From positions 1,824,989-1,888,988 of the forward strand of contig LNAC01000277.1 of assembly GCA_002007465.1 (NCBI GenBank): DNA of 64,000 nucleotides, read 5' to 3'. Shown here in pieces: positions 23,500 to 34,345 of this stretch. This DNA comes from Ailurus styani (taxonomy: Eukaryota > Chordata > Mammalia > Carnivora > Ailuridae). The notes beneath the pieces were generated by a model, which ran no database searches, was not told the origin of the DNA, and saw only the letters and a program-made list of their open reading frames with translations. Made by a program: the position numbers and the translations under genes. How positions within the stretch are numbered: the stretch's first letter is position 1; every line of letters starts with the position of its first letter.

Positions 23500-25549
23500 C
23501 TTTGGCCACAAACTGATTCTGATTTGAAGGAATGTAAGCTTAAGATACAGTTAATGGATGAACTTCACAATGGAGCATTGTGAATTTTTGGCACTGATGT
23601 ATGTTTAAATTATGTGTTGTGATTGATTTCACATATGCTGTTTTAAAGAATTTGTGTTATTCTTACATGAATTGTTCCAGACATTAATTGTCTGGCCTCC
23701 TTTTCTTATTGCTGGGTAGCCCTTCCCTAAAACCTGGTCCTACCCTTGGAGGTCTGGCACTGCCAGTAGGAGTCAGGACAGTGACCTGGTGGGTCTATAT
23801 AAAGGCCACTTTCTGTCTACAGAATGGTAAGCCACTCACCATAATGGCAGGAGGCAACAGGACGCATGGCCAGCTCATGCTGCCGTGGCCCCTGCCGGAC
23901 ACATCTATTAGAGTTCTGTCCTTCTCCTGGCCAGGTAAAAACATCCAGACCCTCTGAGAGCCTATAGTTGCTGCGGAAATCTGCTTCCCTTCCTTCTGAA
24001 TGCATGAAACAGGTTTAGATCCATTTCTTCCTCTTTACCTATGGATTCTTCCCCTTCCTATAATTGGGTCTTGGGAGGCCAGGAGCCAAATGAAAGCTTG
24101 CCCTATGGTTTTATATACTCTGTAAATTGTATCTCTGTAGGGTGATTTGACCCACTATTTAGAGAAGATGAACATGTTGTATTTTAAAATCAGTCTTTCA
24201 TCAAATCACTGCACGTCAGTCAACTAATAGATTTAGGTTTTAAAATTCTTCTTTGAGGGCTTTATACTAGGTAGTGCCTCACTCCTTGCAGCTCTAAACT
24301 CCCCACATTTGTAAACATCAATTTATGGAGGCATAAAATTTGTCACTGTTCACAAGGCTTAGCTGTTAGTTCTTTCCTTCCTCGTCTCCCTTCCTCTGTA
24401 ATGGAAACATCTGGCACGGAAATTAAACAATATTAGGAATGTTGATTGAACTTTTTTTTTTTAATCTGTCAGGACATGATCTGTGAAGTATGTTCTTAGA
24501 TGTTTAATTTTCTCAGGAAATTTCAGTTGGCACTGCCGTATTACCATTGTTACATACAGATTATTATATTACTTATATTTTGAATTACTCATGTTTACTA
24601 TTTCCTGTCTTCTCCGGTAAAGAAAATTTGCTGTGAGAAGGGACAGAGGATTTAGAGGTCAAAAGGGTGGCAACATCCATTAGCTCCAAGAATTGGTGAA
24701 CATGTTTTTCTTCTAAAATGGAAAGTAAGAATCACTTTAATTACTGGAAGAGAGCTATCGTATTGGCAGAGATCAATAGTACCATAAATATTATAGTATT
24801 ATAAAAACAATTATTTTTTATCAAAGTTATACATGTTTTAAACAATCAAATAGTTCTATAACACTTAACACAAAACTTCACAGACCACCACCAATTTCAA
24901 CCCCACAAAGCCAATAATTTTCCACTTTTTATCTAATTGTTATTTATCTCCATATCTCAACATAATAATATGTTTCTGGATTGTGCACTTCTTGGTTTTT
25001 CAGTTTTAGTCCTCTATTGACTGTTGAAAATGGAAAACGAGGCATAAGCTTTTTCAGTTTTTCACAATACCACACACTTCCTAAAACTTCATCATAATTC
25101 TACCATAATATGACTGTGTAAATGCTCTTGACAGATGAATTTTAAAAATATACAGTGATAGCTCTATTTTTCTATATATTTTGTTTTCACTGGAATTAAA
25201 AATTGTGCATATTTATTTGCCAACTCTTCTTTGTACTTATTACTTATTTAACTTGCAACTCTCCTTTAGTTATATACATATCTCAGCATGTCCAAATGGT
25301 TTAGATTCTGTCTTCTTGGGCTTGTCTCTCTCAGAGCTTTCAGACTTGCTTCAGTCTGGACTGGTTTTACCTTAGTCTTCTTGCTCAGGATCATGGTGGG
25401 CTCTCCTCTCTCCATCCTCCTGTGACTTCTCTCCCCTCCCCTCCTGTCATCAATCTCCTGTTTCCTGGATTCCACATCTTCTTCTCTCTATTATCTCAGT
25501 ATGAGGTGGCACATCCTCTTTTAGCTTCTTTTAGAAAGCACGAGAGATA
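23500..25549. other. intergenic, nothing identified
   Basis: No exon or clear repeat. An 89-codon frame at 23688-23957 lies in the most GC-balanced part and was considered for an exon, but it has no recognisable similarity and is opposed by an overlapping frame on the other strand. Confidence 0.4.
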
Positions 25550-25758
25550 GGGGTGCCTGGGTGGCTCAGTGGGTTAAAGCTTCTGCCTTTGGCTCAGGTC
25601 ATGATCTCAGGGTCCTGGGGTGGAGCCCTGCATCGGGCTCTCTGCTCAGCGGGGAGTCGGCTTCCTCCTCTCTCTTCCCCCTCTCTCTCTGCCTGCCTCT
25701 CTGCCTACTTATAAGCTCTCTCTGTCAGATAAATAAATAAAATCTTAAAAAAAAAAAC
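25550..25758 (+). mobile_element. CAN SINE (GTGGGTTAAAGCT variant)
   Basis: Head 'ggggtgcctgggtggctcagt', C/T tract and 'cagataaataaataaaatctt' tail. The flanks share only gagata before and after the element, so the TSD is eroded or hard to delimit. Confidence 0.93.
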
Positions 25759-26439
25759 ACATGGGAGATAATTTCTTCAGTTTGCTAGATTCCATCTGCA
25801 CACTTAACTGATAGCTCTGGGTTTAAAATTTCAGTTTGGAGATTAACTTTTCTTAAAATTTTGATAGCATGAATTATCTCCAATCTTCCAGTGTTGCTGT
25901 TAAGTCTCTTCTCATTTTTTAAAATAGTTTTTCTTCCTTTTTTTAAAAAAACATTTTCTTTTCTCTTTGAAAGCTTATTTTTTTCCTGCAGTTTTGCCCC
26001 ATTTTTATATACTATGAAGGGCACTTAGTGGGTCCTTCTACCTGCAAACTCTGAACTCTCTGTTCTCAGAAATTTTCTTCAATATTTTTACAATTATTTC
26101 CTCTCCCCCCCACCCTGTCTCAATTTTCTCTTTTTCCTTTTTCTAGAAGTCCAAATATCTGAATGTGCTCTCATTATATTATTTTCTTGCTATTTTATCT
26201 GTTTCTCTGATGGCCTATTTTCTATAAGATTTTCTTAATCTTACTTTCTAAACTTTCTATTGAATTTTTGAATTTTCTGAAATGATCTATTACATATTAT
26301 TCCAGGAATTTTTCTCTCTGAATATTCATGTTTCATGGACATGGTACCTTCCTTTCTTTTATGCTATTAATCTTAGTTTTCTTTCTTTTTTTCTAACCCT
26401 TTCTTCCCTCTATCTTATCTCTATGCCACACTTATTTGT
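25759..26439. other. T-rich intergenic sequence
   Basis: A pyrimidine-biased stretch, possibly the 3' part of an antisense LINE continuing into the next feature. Nothing else is identified. Confidence 0.35.
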
Positions 26440-26695
26440 TTCTATTTGTTCATTTTGGCTTCTATCTTTTTGTGACTGGAATATTTCATTTTGCATAATG
26501 TCTTCAAGGTTCACCCCTATTATAGCATGTGTCAGGATTCCTTTGCCTTTTAAAGCGGACTAACATTTCATTGTATGCACATGCCGCACTTTGTTTATGC
26601 ATTCATCTGTCCACAGAACCTGGGTTGCTTCCACATTTTGGCTATTGTGAATAATACCGCTGTGAACGTGAATATGGGTATACAATATAATTCTT
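26440..26695 (-). mobile_element. old L1 fragment
   Basis: Antisense L1 wording: 'cataatgtcttcaaggttcacccctattatagcatgtgtcagg', 'catttcattgtatgcaca', 'tttatgcattcatctgtcc', 'tgggttgcttccacattttggctattgtgaataat'. The piece encodes nothing. Confidence 0.8.
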
Positions 26696-27300
26696 AATTA
26701 ATGTTGCTTTTGGTCTGACAATTTCTCAAAGATCTCCAAACTCCTTCCCTTTGGTATTTCATCAAAATTTTCTTTCTTCATTGTTCTCTTCTCACAATTT
26801 CTCTGTAGCCCTTTACTGAACTCACAGGCTCAAGAGAGATAGTCAAGCCATGAAGGTCAGTAGTCAATGGGGTTTAGCTAAGCCTCAAAGAGACTTGTCT
26901 TCAGAGTAACCCAGGGCTCTAGAGATTAAGGAATCTAGTCCATTTAGATAAATTAATATGCTTTCAGCTATTTTTTGGATGATATAGTTTAATCACCTGT
27001 CTTAGAAACTTCACCACAATTTGTATTGAAATTTTTGTAGGACTATACTAAATAAACATTTGGGATATAATTTGTATTGATCTGTATATTATGGCTACAA
27101 CTTGTAACTAATTTGTAACATAGTGGTTATTTATAGAAACAAAATATTTTAGAAATAGTTTTAGCTATATAGTAACAAAATAATATGGACATGGAATTGA
27201 ATGTTACCTACAAGTCTACAATTCAAGCCTATAAACTGTTTAAAATAAGTACATTTTAGGCACTGAATGTAATGAGAATAGCTACTTATTAATACATGCT
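26696..27300. other. intergenic, nothing identified
   Basis: A/T-rich; no exon, RNA gene or repeat recognised. Confidence 0.35.
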
Positions 27301-27480
27301 TTAAATATTCTGCCATGTTATATTTAATGAAACTACGAGGTGAGCATGATCACACAAAAACTCTTGCTGAGGAGATCTAGACTTAAAGCAATTACATAAC
27401 CTACCAAATCACACAGATGGTCTGTATGAGAATCAACATGGCCCGACTCACACGTTGGTGCTCTTAGTGCTATGGTAAAG
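27301..27480 (-). mobile_element. MIR remnant (probable)
   Basis: 'aaagcaattacataacctaccaaatcacacagatggtctgtatgagaatcaa' follows the antisense MIR pattern (continuing with 'gactcacacgttggtgctctta'). It is decayed but the order is right. Confidence 0.5.
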
Positions 27481-29156
27481 AAACAGAATGCATGAAAAAG
27501 GCAGGAAAACTCCGTGAAAAAGGGAGGGAAGTCTTGACATTACAGGGTGGACACAGAACCCTCTCATAAAATTTTTCATTTTAACCTTTGACTCCATTAA
27601 CTAATATTAAAAAAATAACATCTTTCAAAAAAAATCTTAAAATTCTCTACGTGTGTTAGTCACCACAGTAGAAGTTAGTGTGGTGCATTTTCCAAGGATA
27701 ATAGAACACCTTCTTGGTCTGTTTCATATATAATATATCATCCCTCAGTTATTAATCATGACAATATGGCCTCTTTACACAAGCAGTAGTATATATAATA
27801 CATGAATATGAAAGACCACTGAAAATCACAAGATACTTAATTCAGGTTTTATAAAGATCTTTAATCTTTAAAGCATAAACCTATTTCTTTCACGATGACA
27901 TTCTTAAATTCCATGTCCTAAAAACATAGTTTTAACTTCTGCCAAAAAAAAACCCTTTTATACTCAATACTTTCAAATAGAACCTAATTTATGTGTGTCT
28001 AGATGAGGTGCCTCTCTAAAATTCAATAGAATTGTAACTGAGAAAAGCTTAAACTGAGATTTCTGTAAAGCTCACTTGAGATCAAGAGGGGCTTAGAAAA
28101 GAATCTTTCTTAATGGGCTTGATTTCAGGAACTCATTTGCCAATTCCCTTGTTACTGGTGCCACTCCCTGAAGAACACTGTGAAAATGACCTGAATCCAA
28201 GGAAGAAGGGAGAATACTCTTGGAAAGCTAATGGGTTTTAAAAGCCTCATCATCTTCATCTCTGAGTACCCTGATGGGCAGCATTAAGCATCTGGAAGAT
28301 GAAAAGTGCTCTATGAGAGCACAATTTTAACATTATTAAACTTCTCACAGTGAATTGGGGTTTCTTATTCAGAAAAGCACTGAAGAAAACCTCAACCGTG
28401 TTGAGCAGTAATAATGTAGGAACTTGGGACAGCAACAGTACCTGGAAGTGGATGTAGCAGTGAAATAGAAGACAGTTCTCCTCACAGAGTTCAACAGCAA
28501 TAACAAAGAGGGAGAAGAGATTTCTCAAGGTCGGCTCAGATCGAATCCTCAAAAGTTATTTGAGTCATTCCAACTAAGAGCAGCAATGGTGCGGCTGTGA
28601 ACATTTTGTCATGTGATGTAAATCAGGTTTTCTAAGGCACTAGAAGCAAAACTCTCTTCTTGCTGTATTAAATCATATTCCAGTGCTTTAGAAGAGAGAA
28701 TGGTTACTTTCATAAATACCATGCCCGGTAAGTATTCTTTAATAACGTAAGATTAGGACATCCCTTATCTGTATTCCTCATGAACAAGGACTTTTACAGT
28801 TGAGTGGGTCAGAGCACTGCGGAGCATCTCTGGATGGAATGCGGCACTCAGAGGGGCAGACCATGCCTCCTGCCCTGTCCTTTCTTAACCTCACCCCAAG
28901 AAATTGTCTCATGATCCTCAGACTGCCTTCTAGGCCTGGCTGCCCAAAATTTATTATCTTTCCTTTAAACTACTAGCCCCAGAACAACAAATCCTTCTTC
29001 TTGTTAAAAGCCCAGTTAAAGCAGTTTAACCTTTTTACAAAGAATTATACTTAAAGGAGGCTGAAAAAGACATATTTAAAGATACATATTTTTATGTCAG
29101 ATATGTCTATATAAGTTCAAGGCAGTCACAACTGGCATGGAATCTTCACTTGGATT
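27481..29156. other. intergenic, nothing identified
   Basis: The 98-codon minus-strand frame at 28256-28552 is hydrophobic but has no recognisable similarity, no paired start context and no neighbours; not called. Confidence 0.4.
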
Positions 29157-29161
29157 TCTGA

Positions 29162-29162
<1 letters not shown>

Positions 29163-29200
<38 letters not shown>

Positions 29201-29371
29201 CCATAAGAGAGGGATAGGGAGGGACAGAGGGAGAAGGAGAGAGAGAATCCCAAGCAGGCCCCACACTCAGTGTGGGGCCCGATGCAGGGCTCCATCTTAC
29301 AACCCTGAGATCATGACCTGAGCTGAAATCAAGAGTCAGATGCTTAACTGACTGAGCCATCCAGGCGCCCC
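29163..29371 (-). mobile_element. CAN SINE, older subtype with long (TC)n
   Basis: The 3'-tail side starts at a (CT)n run (29162-29199). The head complement is 'ctgactgagccatccaggcgcccc', with 'gctgaaatcaagagtcag' as in the 4278 copy, so the older subtype. The flanks share ctgact (29157-29162 and 29372-29377). Confidence 0.92.
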
Positions 29372-29377
29372 CTGACT

Positions 29378-30120
29378 ATCTCTTATTTATGTGTCAGTAT
29401 TTTGCCACTTTATGGAAATTTTTGTCTTTCCATCTTGCTCTTTCCTAGAGAAAATGTTAAAAATTCCCATTTAGAAGTTAAATCCAATAAAACAACACAA
29501 AAAGAACCAAGCTCTCTTGGTTCAAACCTCTAAGACTCCCACAGGTCTCTGCCTCTCAGTTTCAGATTCCAACCAGTTTCCAGATGCAGCAGGTCAAGTT
29601 TGACACCCTAGAGCCTCAGGGAATAACCTACCCATCACCAACTCAGTGCATATCCTGAGAATTCTATGACAGTTTGTGCAGGTTAATCCTCTCTCCCTAC
29701 ACAGTGGTATTCCACAAATACAATTACTGAAGAGTTATAATTTCAAAATACTTAAAACATAGTTTGATAATAACATATGAACAATGAAGTGGGCCCTCAT
29801 ACCATGAAGGGGACTTCTCTCCAAGCAGTTAGTAGCAAAGACTCTATTGTGACGTTCTTATTAAATTTTTCAAAATACATAATTAGAACACAAATGTTTT
29901 TAATCCAAAAAAACCCTAAATAAAACTCCAAAGACTAAGTGAACTTAACTCAGTAGATGAAAATTAAATGAAGATTATCAAAGAACACTAAGAGTTCTGT
30001 TTAGTCTTTTTGTTTGCCAAGACTTTATAATTTGCCATAAATTGTAAAGACCAATAGGATAACATTACATTAATTTTTCATCAGAAAAAATTTTACATAT
30101 ACTTTTGTTAGATTCTTTCT
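29378..30120. other. intergenic, nothing identified
   Basis: A/T-rich with no recognised feature. Confidence 0.35.
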
Positions 30121-30335
30121 TTTAAGTTTTTATTTAAGTTCCAGTTAGTTAAGATGGTGTAATAATTAGTTTCAGGTGTAAAATTTAGTGATTCATCACT
30201 TCCATATAATCCCTGGTGCTCATCACAAATACCCTCCTTAATGCACATCATCTATTTAACCCTTCCACCCCCCCATCTACCTCCCCTCCAGTAACCATCA
30301 GTTTGTTCTCTATAGTTAAGAGTCTGTTTCTTAGA
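30121..30335 (-). mobile_element. carnivore L1 3' UTR fragment
   Basis: 'ttagtttcaggtgtaaaatttagtgattcatcacttccatataatccctggtgctcatcaca' and 'ccagtaaccatcagtttgttctctatagttaagagtctg' are the antisense 3' UTR of carnivore L1. The piece ends inside the 3' UTR. Confidence 0.85.
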
Positions 30336-30580
30336 TTCTTTCTTACCTAAAACACTGATCACCAGAATTCTTGTGGGAAAGAAGTCATGATAATCAATCT
30401 CTATTATTAAAACTTAAAAACTTTATTGATTTAACATTCTACGAAAGAATAAATTGTAAGTAAATTCTAAAACCAAAAAGTACTAATCTAGCTGAAATTC
30501 GTTATGATATTGGCTTTGGTATGAAATAGTTATTTCTAAGTTTAAATGGATGTGTGGCATAATAAGAAATATATATTTGG

Positions 30581-30770
30581 GATTTTGTCCCAGGTCCCTA
30601 ACATAGAGCCCCTAAAATTGTTATAATTTCCTGAGTGACAGGGGTGATAAGAACATCTTTCATTCTAATATTTGATCTTTGTCCTGATTCCTGACCTAGA
30701 GCTCTTAAGTCCTCTGGAATTTCCTGGGTGATCAAGTATCTTGTTTTAATGGGGTGACTTTTGTAGGCTC
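30581..30770 (+). repeat. imperfect tandem pair, about 94-bp unit
   Basis: The unit 'tttgtcccaggtccctaacatagagcccc ... aatttcctgagtgacaggggtga' (from 30581) recurs from about 30674 as 'tttgtcctgattcctgacctagagctct ... aatttcctgggtgatcaag'. The offset between matching GTCC positions is 94 bases. No named family is recognised. Confidence 0.75.
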
Positions 30771-30859
30771 CTAAGTAGCTGTAGGATAGAAGCTAGTCAC
30801 AGACAGACTGAGACAGTGTTTCACTAGTGCAAAAGTAGACAAAGTGAGCAGAAGGACTA

Positions 30860-32400
30860 AATAGACATGCCAAAAATAAACCTACATATGTCTAGATACC
30901 TGCATTATGACAAAATGAGCTAGAAGTACAATAGACAAAAACAGCTTTTTAATAATGGTGCTGGATTAATAAGATGTTCATTTGAGAGACAAGTGTACTT
31001 TGTCTATATCACACCACATATAAAAATCAATTGTATATAAATTGTAGATCTCTATGTGGCAGATAAAATCCAAAGCTTTTGGAAAGAAATTTAAGATGTC
31101 ATTTCATGACTCGAGGTAGGCCGATTGTTTAAAATAATACACAAAAAGGCAAAAGATTTATATGATCTGAAGAGAAACCAGAGTATTGCCATTTGCAACG
31201 ATGTGGATGGAACTAGAGGGTATTATGCTAAGCGAAATAAGTCAATCAGAGAAAGGCAATTGTCATATGATCTCACTAATTTGAGGAATTTGAGAAATAA
31301 GACAGAGGATCATAGGGGAAGGGAGGGAAAAATGAAACAAGACAACACCAGAGAGGGAGACAAACCTTAAGAGACTCTTGGTCTCAGGAAACAAACTGAG
31401 GGTTGCTGGAGGGGAGAGGGGTGGGAGAGATGTGGTGTTCGGGAGATGGACACTGGGGAGGGTATGTGCTATGGTGAGTGCTGTGAAATGTGTAAGACTG
31501 ATGAATCACAGACCTGTACCCCTGAAGCAAACAATACATTATATGTTAATGAAAAAATACACAAAAAGAACTAAAGATAAAAGGAAAAGTTGGCAAAGTT
31601 GACTATGTTAAAAATAAGACTTCTGTATACCAAAAGACACCACTGAAAGAGTCTAAGGACAATTCACAGAGTGGGAGAAGATACCTTCTTACATACACCT
31701 TAAAAAGGACTTTTTTCTAGGACATATTAAGAACTCTTACCAATCAGTAAGAAAAACACGTATGTCCCAAAGATAATGAAAAAAATAATTCAATATATAC
31801 CTCACTAAAGCCGATACTCAAATAGCTAGTAAGCCTATAATAAAACGTTCAATTTCATTGTCATCAGGGAATTACACATTTGAACCACGTGATACCACAA
31901 TACTCCTGCCAGAGGTAAAAATGAAAAAGATGGAAAATATTGGGTATTGGCAAATATGTGGATAAACTGGAACACTTACACAAAACAGGTATGAGTGTAA
32001 ATTGGTATAACTCCTTTGCAGGACAGGGGCTTCTACTACAACCTAACAGACACATACCCTATGACCCAATAATTCCACATATATATATATACTCAACAAA
32101 AAAACCAGAAACACATATTCGCCAAAGGACATGAAAAAGAATTTTCACAGTGGCACAATTTTTAATAGAAAAATCCTGAAAATTTTAAGCATCAAATAGA
32201 ATGGATTAGTAAATAGTGATATATGCACACATTGGAATATATGCAACAATGAGAATGAATGATTTACAGCTGCACAAAATAATTTCAAAATATCTCAACC
32301 TAATATGAATGAAAAACCAAGCCATGAAAGAGTGTTTAATTTACATAAGTTACATAATCAGGCAAAGGTAATGATGTGAGAAGCCAATATGGTGGTTAAA
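30860..32400 (+). mobile_element. old L1 ORF2 fragment with a nested younger L1
   Basis: ORF2 C-terminal half signatures appear on both sides of an insertion: 'gccaaaaataaacctacat' and 'aatggtgctggatt' before it, 'gacttctgtataccaaaagac', 'aggtatgagtgtaaattggtataac' and 'cctatgacccaataattccac' after it. Heavily decayed, no open frame. The 3' limit near 32400 is approximate. Confidence 0.75.
31149..31555 (+). mobile_element. younger carnivore L1, 5'-truncated, nested in an older L1
   Basis: Last 407 bp of a carnivore L1: 'tggatggaactagagggtattatgctaagcgaaataagtca', 'gagggagacaaaccttaagagactcttg', 'gaaacaaactgagggttgctgg', ending 'atatgttaatgaaaaa'. The 13-bp TSD aatacacaaaaag is at 31136-31148 and 31556-31568, and the old L1 sequence resumes after it. 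Confidence 0.85.
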
Positions 32401-32522
32401 GTAGAATTATTACTAAAAGGGGCACAAGTGGGGTCTTCTGAGCTTCTGGTAATATTTTGTTTCTCTGCCTGGGTGCCAGTTACACAGGTTCAATATATGA
32501 AATATTCCCTGAACATTATGTG

Positions 32523-32562
<40 letters not shown>

Positions 32563-33165
32563 TAAACTCTATGTTTAAAATGCCCTTCTTTCCTATGGAT
32601 CTCTACGCTAGAGTTTCCTAGTTTTCTTAAGTGTTTTTTATACATTCTATTTTTGGAATGATGCATATGAACAAATATATTTGACACACTGCTTTTTAAA
32701 AATCAACATTTGAATGTAAAATTGTAAGAAGTTTCATAAGAATTTGAGTGGCAGAAAATGGAAATTTAGTTTTCTGCAGCAAATTAGAGCTTTGTGGATT
32801 CAAGTGACACAGTAATATGCTGCCATGGTTATCACTGTGGTTTGGATATTTATACAAAGGAATTACAAGGCTTCTTGAGCACAGGATGTTTAAAGCAATG
32901 ATATTCTTTTATGATGGTAAAAGGAATTTATATTATCATGACCTAATTTTACTCAACATATCTTGATGTTAGGAGCCTGAGTCACCATTGACTGAGCTCT
33001 TGAAATACAATGGTGCTTTCCCAGGTAGTTTTTCAATTAATAAACTTTTATGGTAACAAAGCAGAGGAGTACATTGGCAAAGCTATCAACACTGATTTTT
33101 CCCTCACTGTAATTGGCTTCAGCAATAGAACAAAGAACAGCAATAGAACATGGAGAAAACTCCTG
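32401..33165. other. intergenic with one microsatellite
   Basis: Apart from the (CA)n at 32525-32558 nothing is identified. The frame starting at 33010 runs into the following SINE and is spurious. Confidence 0.4.
32525..32558 (+). repeat. (CA)n microsatellite
   Basis: About 17 uninterrupted CA units followed by CG. Likely length-polymorphic. Confidence 0.95.
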
Positions 33166-33181
33166 CTAGTTTATTCTGTTC

Positions 33182-33404
33182 CTTTTTTTAATTTTTTTAA
33201 AATTTCTTTATGTTCCTTTTTTAAAAAAGATTTTATTTATTTATTTGAGAGAGAGAGGACAAGTGGGGAGGGAGTGCAGAGGGAGAGAGAAGCAGAGACT
33301 CACCACTAAGCAGGGAGACCGATGTGGGGGCTCCATCCCAGGATCCCGGAATCATAACCTGAGCCAAAGGCAGACACTTAACCGACTGAACTACCCAGGT
33401 GCCC
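33182..33404 (-). mobile_element. CAN SINE
   Basis: Tail side 'ttttttaaaaaagattttatttatttattt', head complement 'actgaactacccaggtgcccc'. The 16-bp TSD is ctagtttattctgttc at 33166-33181 and, with one c/t change, 33405-33420. Confidence 0.95.
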
Positions 33405-33437
33405 CTAGTTTATTTTGTTCTTGAAAATATGGGTAAT

Positions 33438-33626
33438 GGGACAACTGGTTGGCTCACTTGGTTAAGCATCTGCCTTCGGCTTAGGTATGATCCCAGAGTC
33501 CTAGAATCGAGCCCCACATCGGGCTTCCTGCTTGGTGGGGGAGCCTGCTTCTCTCCCTCTGTCTGCCTCTCTGCCTACTTGTGCTCTCTGTCAAATAAAT
33601 AAATAAAGTCTTTAAAATAAAAAAAA
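33438..33626 (+). mobile_element. CAN SINE
   Basis: The head is diverged ('gggacaactggttggctcacttggttaag') but the body and AAATAAATAAATAAAGTC tail are clear. The 15-bp TSD gaaaatatgggtaat is perfect at 33423-33437 and 33627-33641. Only 17 bp separate it from the preceding SINE's right TSD. Confidence 0.95.
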
Positions 33627-33641
33627 GAAAATATGGGTAAT

Positions 33642-34059
33642 AAGTCCTCCTTCCCACAATAAAAAATAAAACCAAAATTTGGGGGGCTAATCTCTCCTTG
33701 ATTTTGATTGGTTTCTTCTTCTTTGAGCACCTAAGAGGCATCTCCCAAATTTGTGCCATTTTTAATAAAAGGAAAAGAGTAATGATAAGGACTTTTTGTT
33801 GTTGCTCTTTTGTTCTCAGAATGATTTATTAGTAATTTTTTTGTGTCACTATTGGCATTTCAATGAGAAATTGGGAGAAGTTTTGTATAATTATATGCAT
33901 TTGAAGGAATGTTTTCAAATGCAAGTAAAAGAAAATCTTTATTTTTTTATTAACAAAAAGTACAGAGAAAAGGGTTTCTAGGATGGATTCTGTAGCTCCG
34001 TGATTGTGCTGCAGATGTAGAATTTGTTCGTTTTTCTGTCTCACCACTATATGCTATCT
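33642..34059. other. intergenic, nothing identified
   Basis: Overlapping short frames on both strands at 33796-34047 are A/T-driven. Confidence 0.35.
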
Positions 34060-34345
34060 TATACTCAGGCAGTTTGCCTCATGCCACAAAATGGCTGCTG
34101 CAGACCAAGGCATTAAATCCTCACATGACAATGTCCAAGCTGAAGGGAAGTAAGTAGGAAGAAAAGGGCTTTTCATCATATGGTTGTCTCCCTTAATCAA
34201 GGAGAAAAATTATTCTCAAAAGCCCACTGCTCCCTAGCCAACCTCCTCATGTCTCAAGTTCTAGATGTTCATACCTAGAGGATTCCCATGATCAGTTTAG
34301 ACCTATTACAGCTTAGTCCCTGAAACTCATTGAACAAAACTTGGT
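34060..34345. mobile_element. old interspersed repeat, family not assigned
   Basis: 'cctcatgccacaaaatggctgctgcagaccaaggcattaaatcctcacatgacaatgtcc' and 'cctcatgtctcaagttctag' match a repeat phrase that I know from other mammalian loci but cannot place in a family with certainty. Confidence 0.4.

Noticed and set aside
23688..23957. An 89-codon frame in more GC-balanced sequence as a possible exon
   Set aside because: An opposing frame overlaps, there is no known motif and no convincing splice pair.
29162..29199. Short repeats such as (TC)n here and (CA)n at 32525 as a CRISPR-like array
   Set aside because: Simple microsatellites without spacers, in a mammalian genome.
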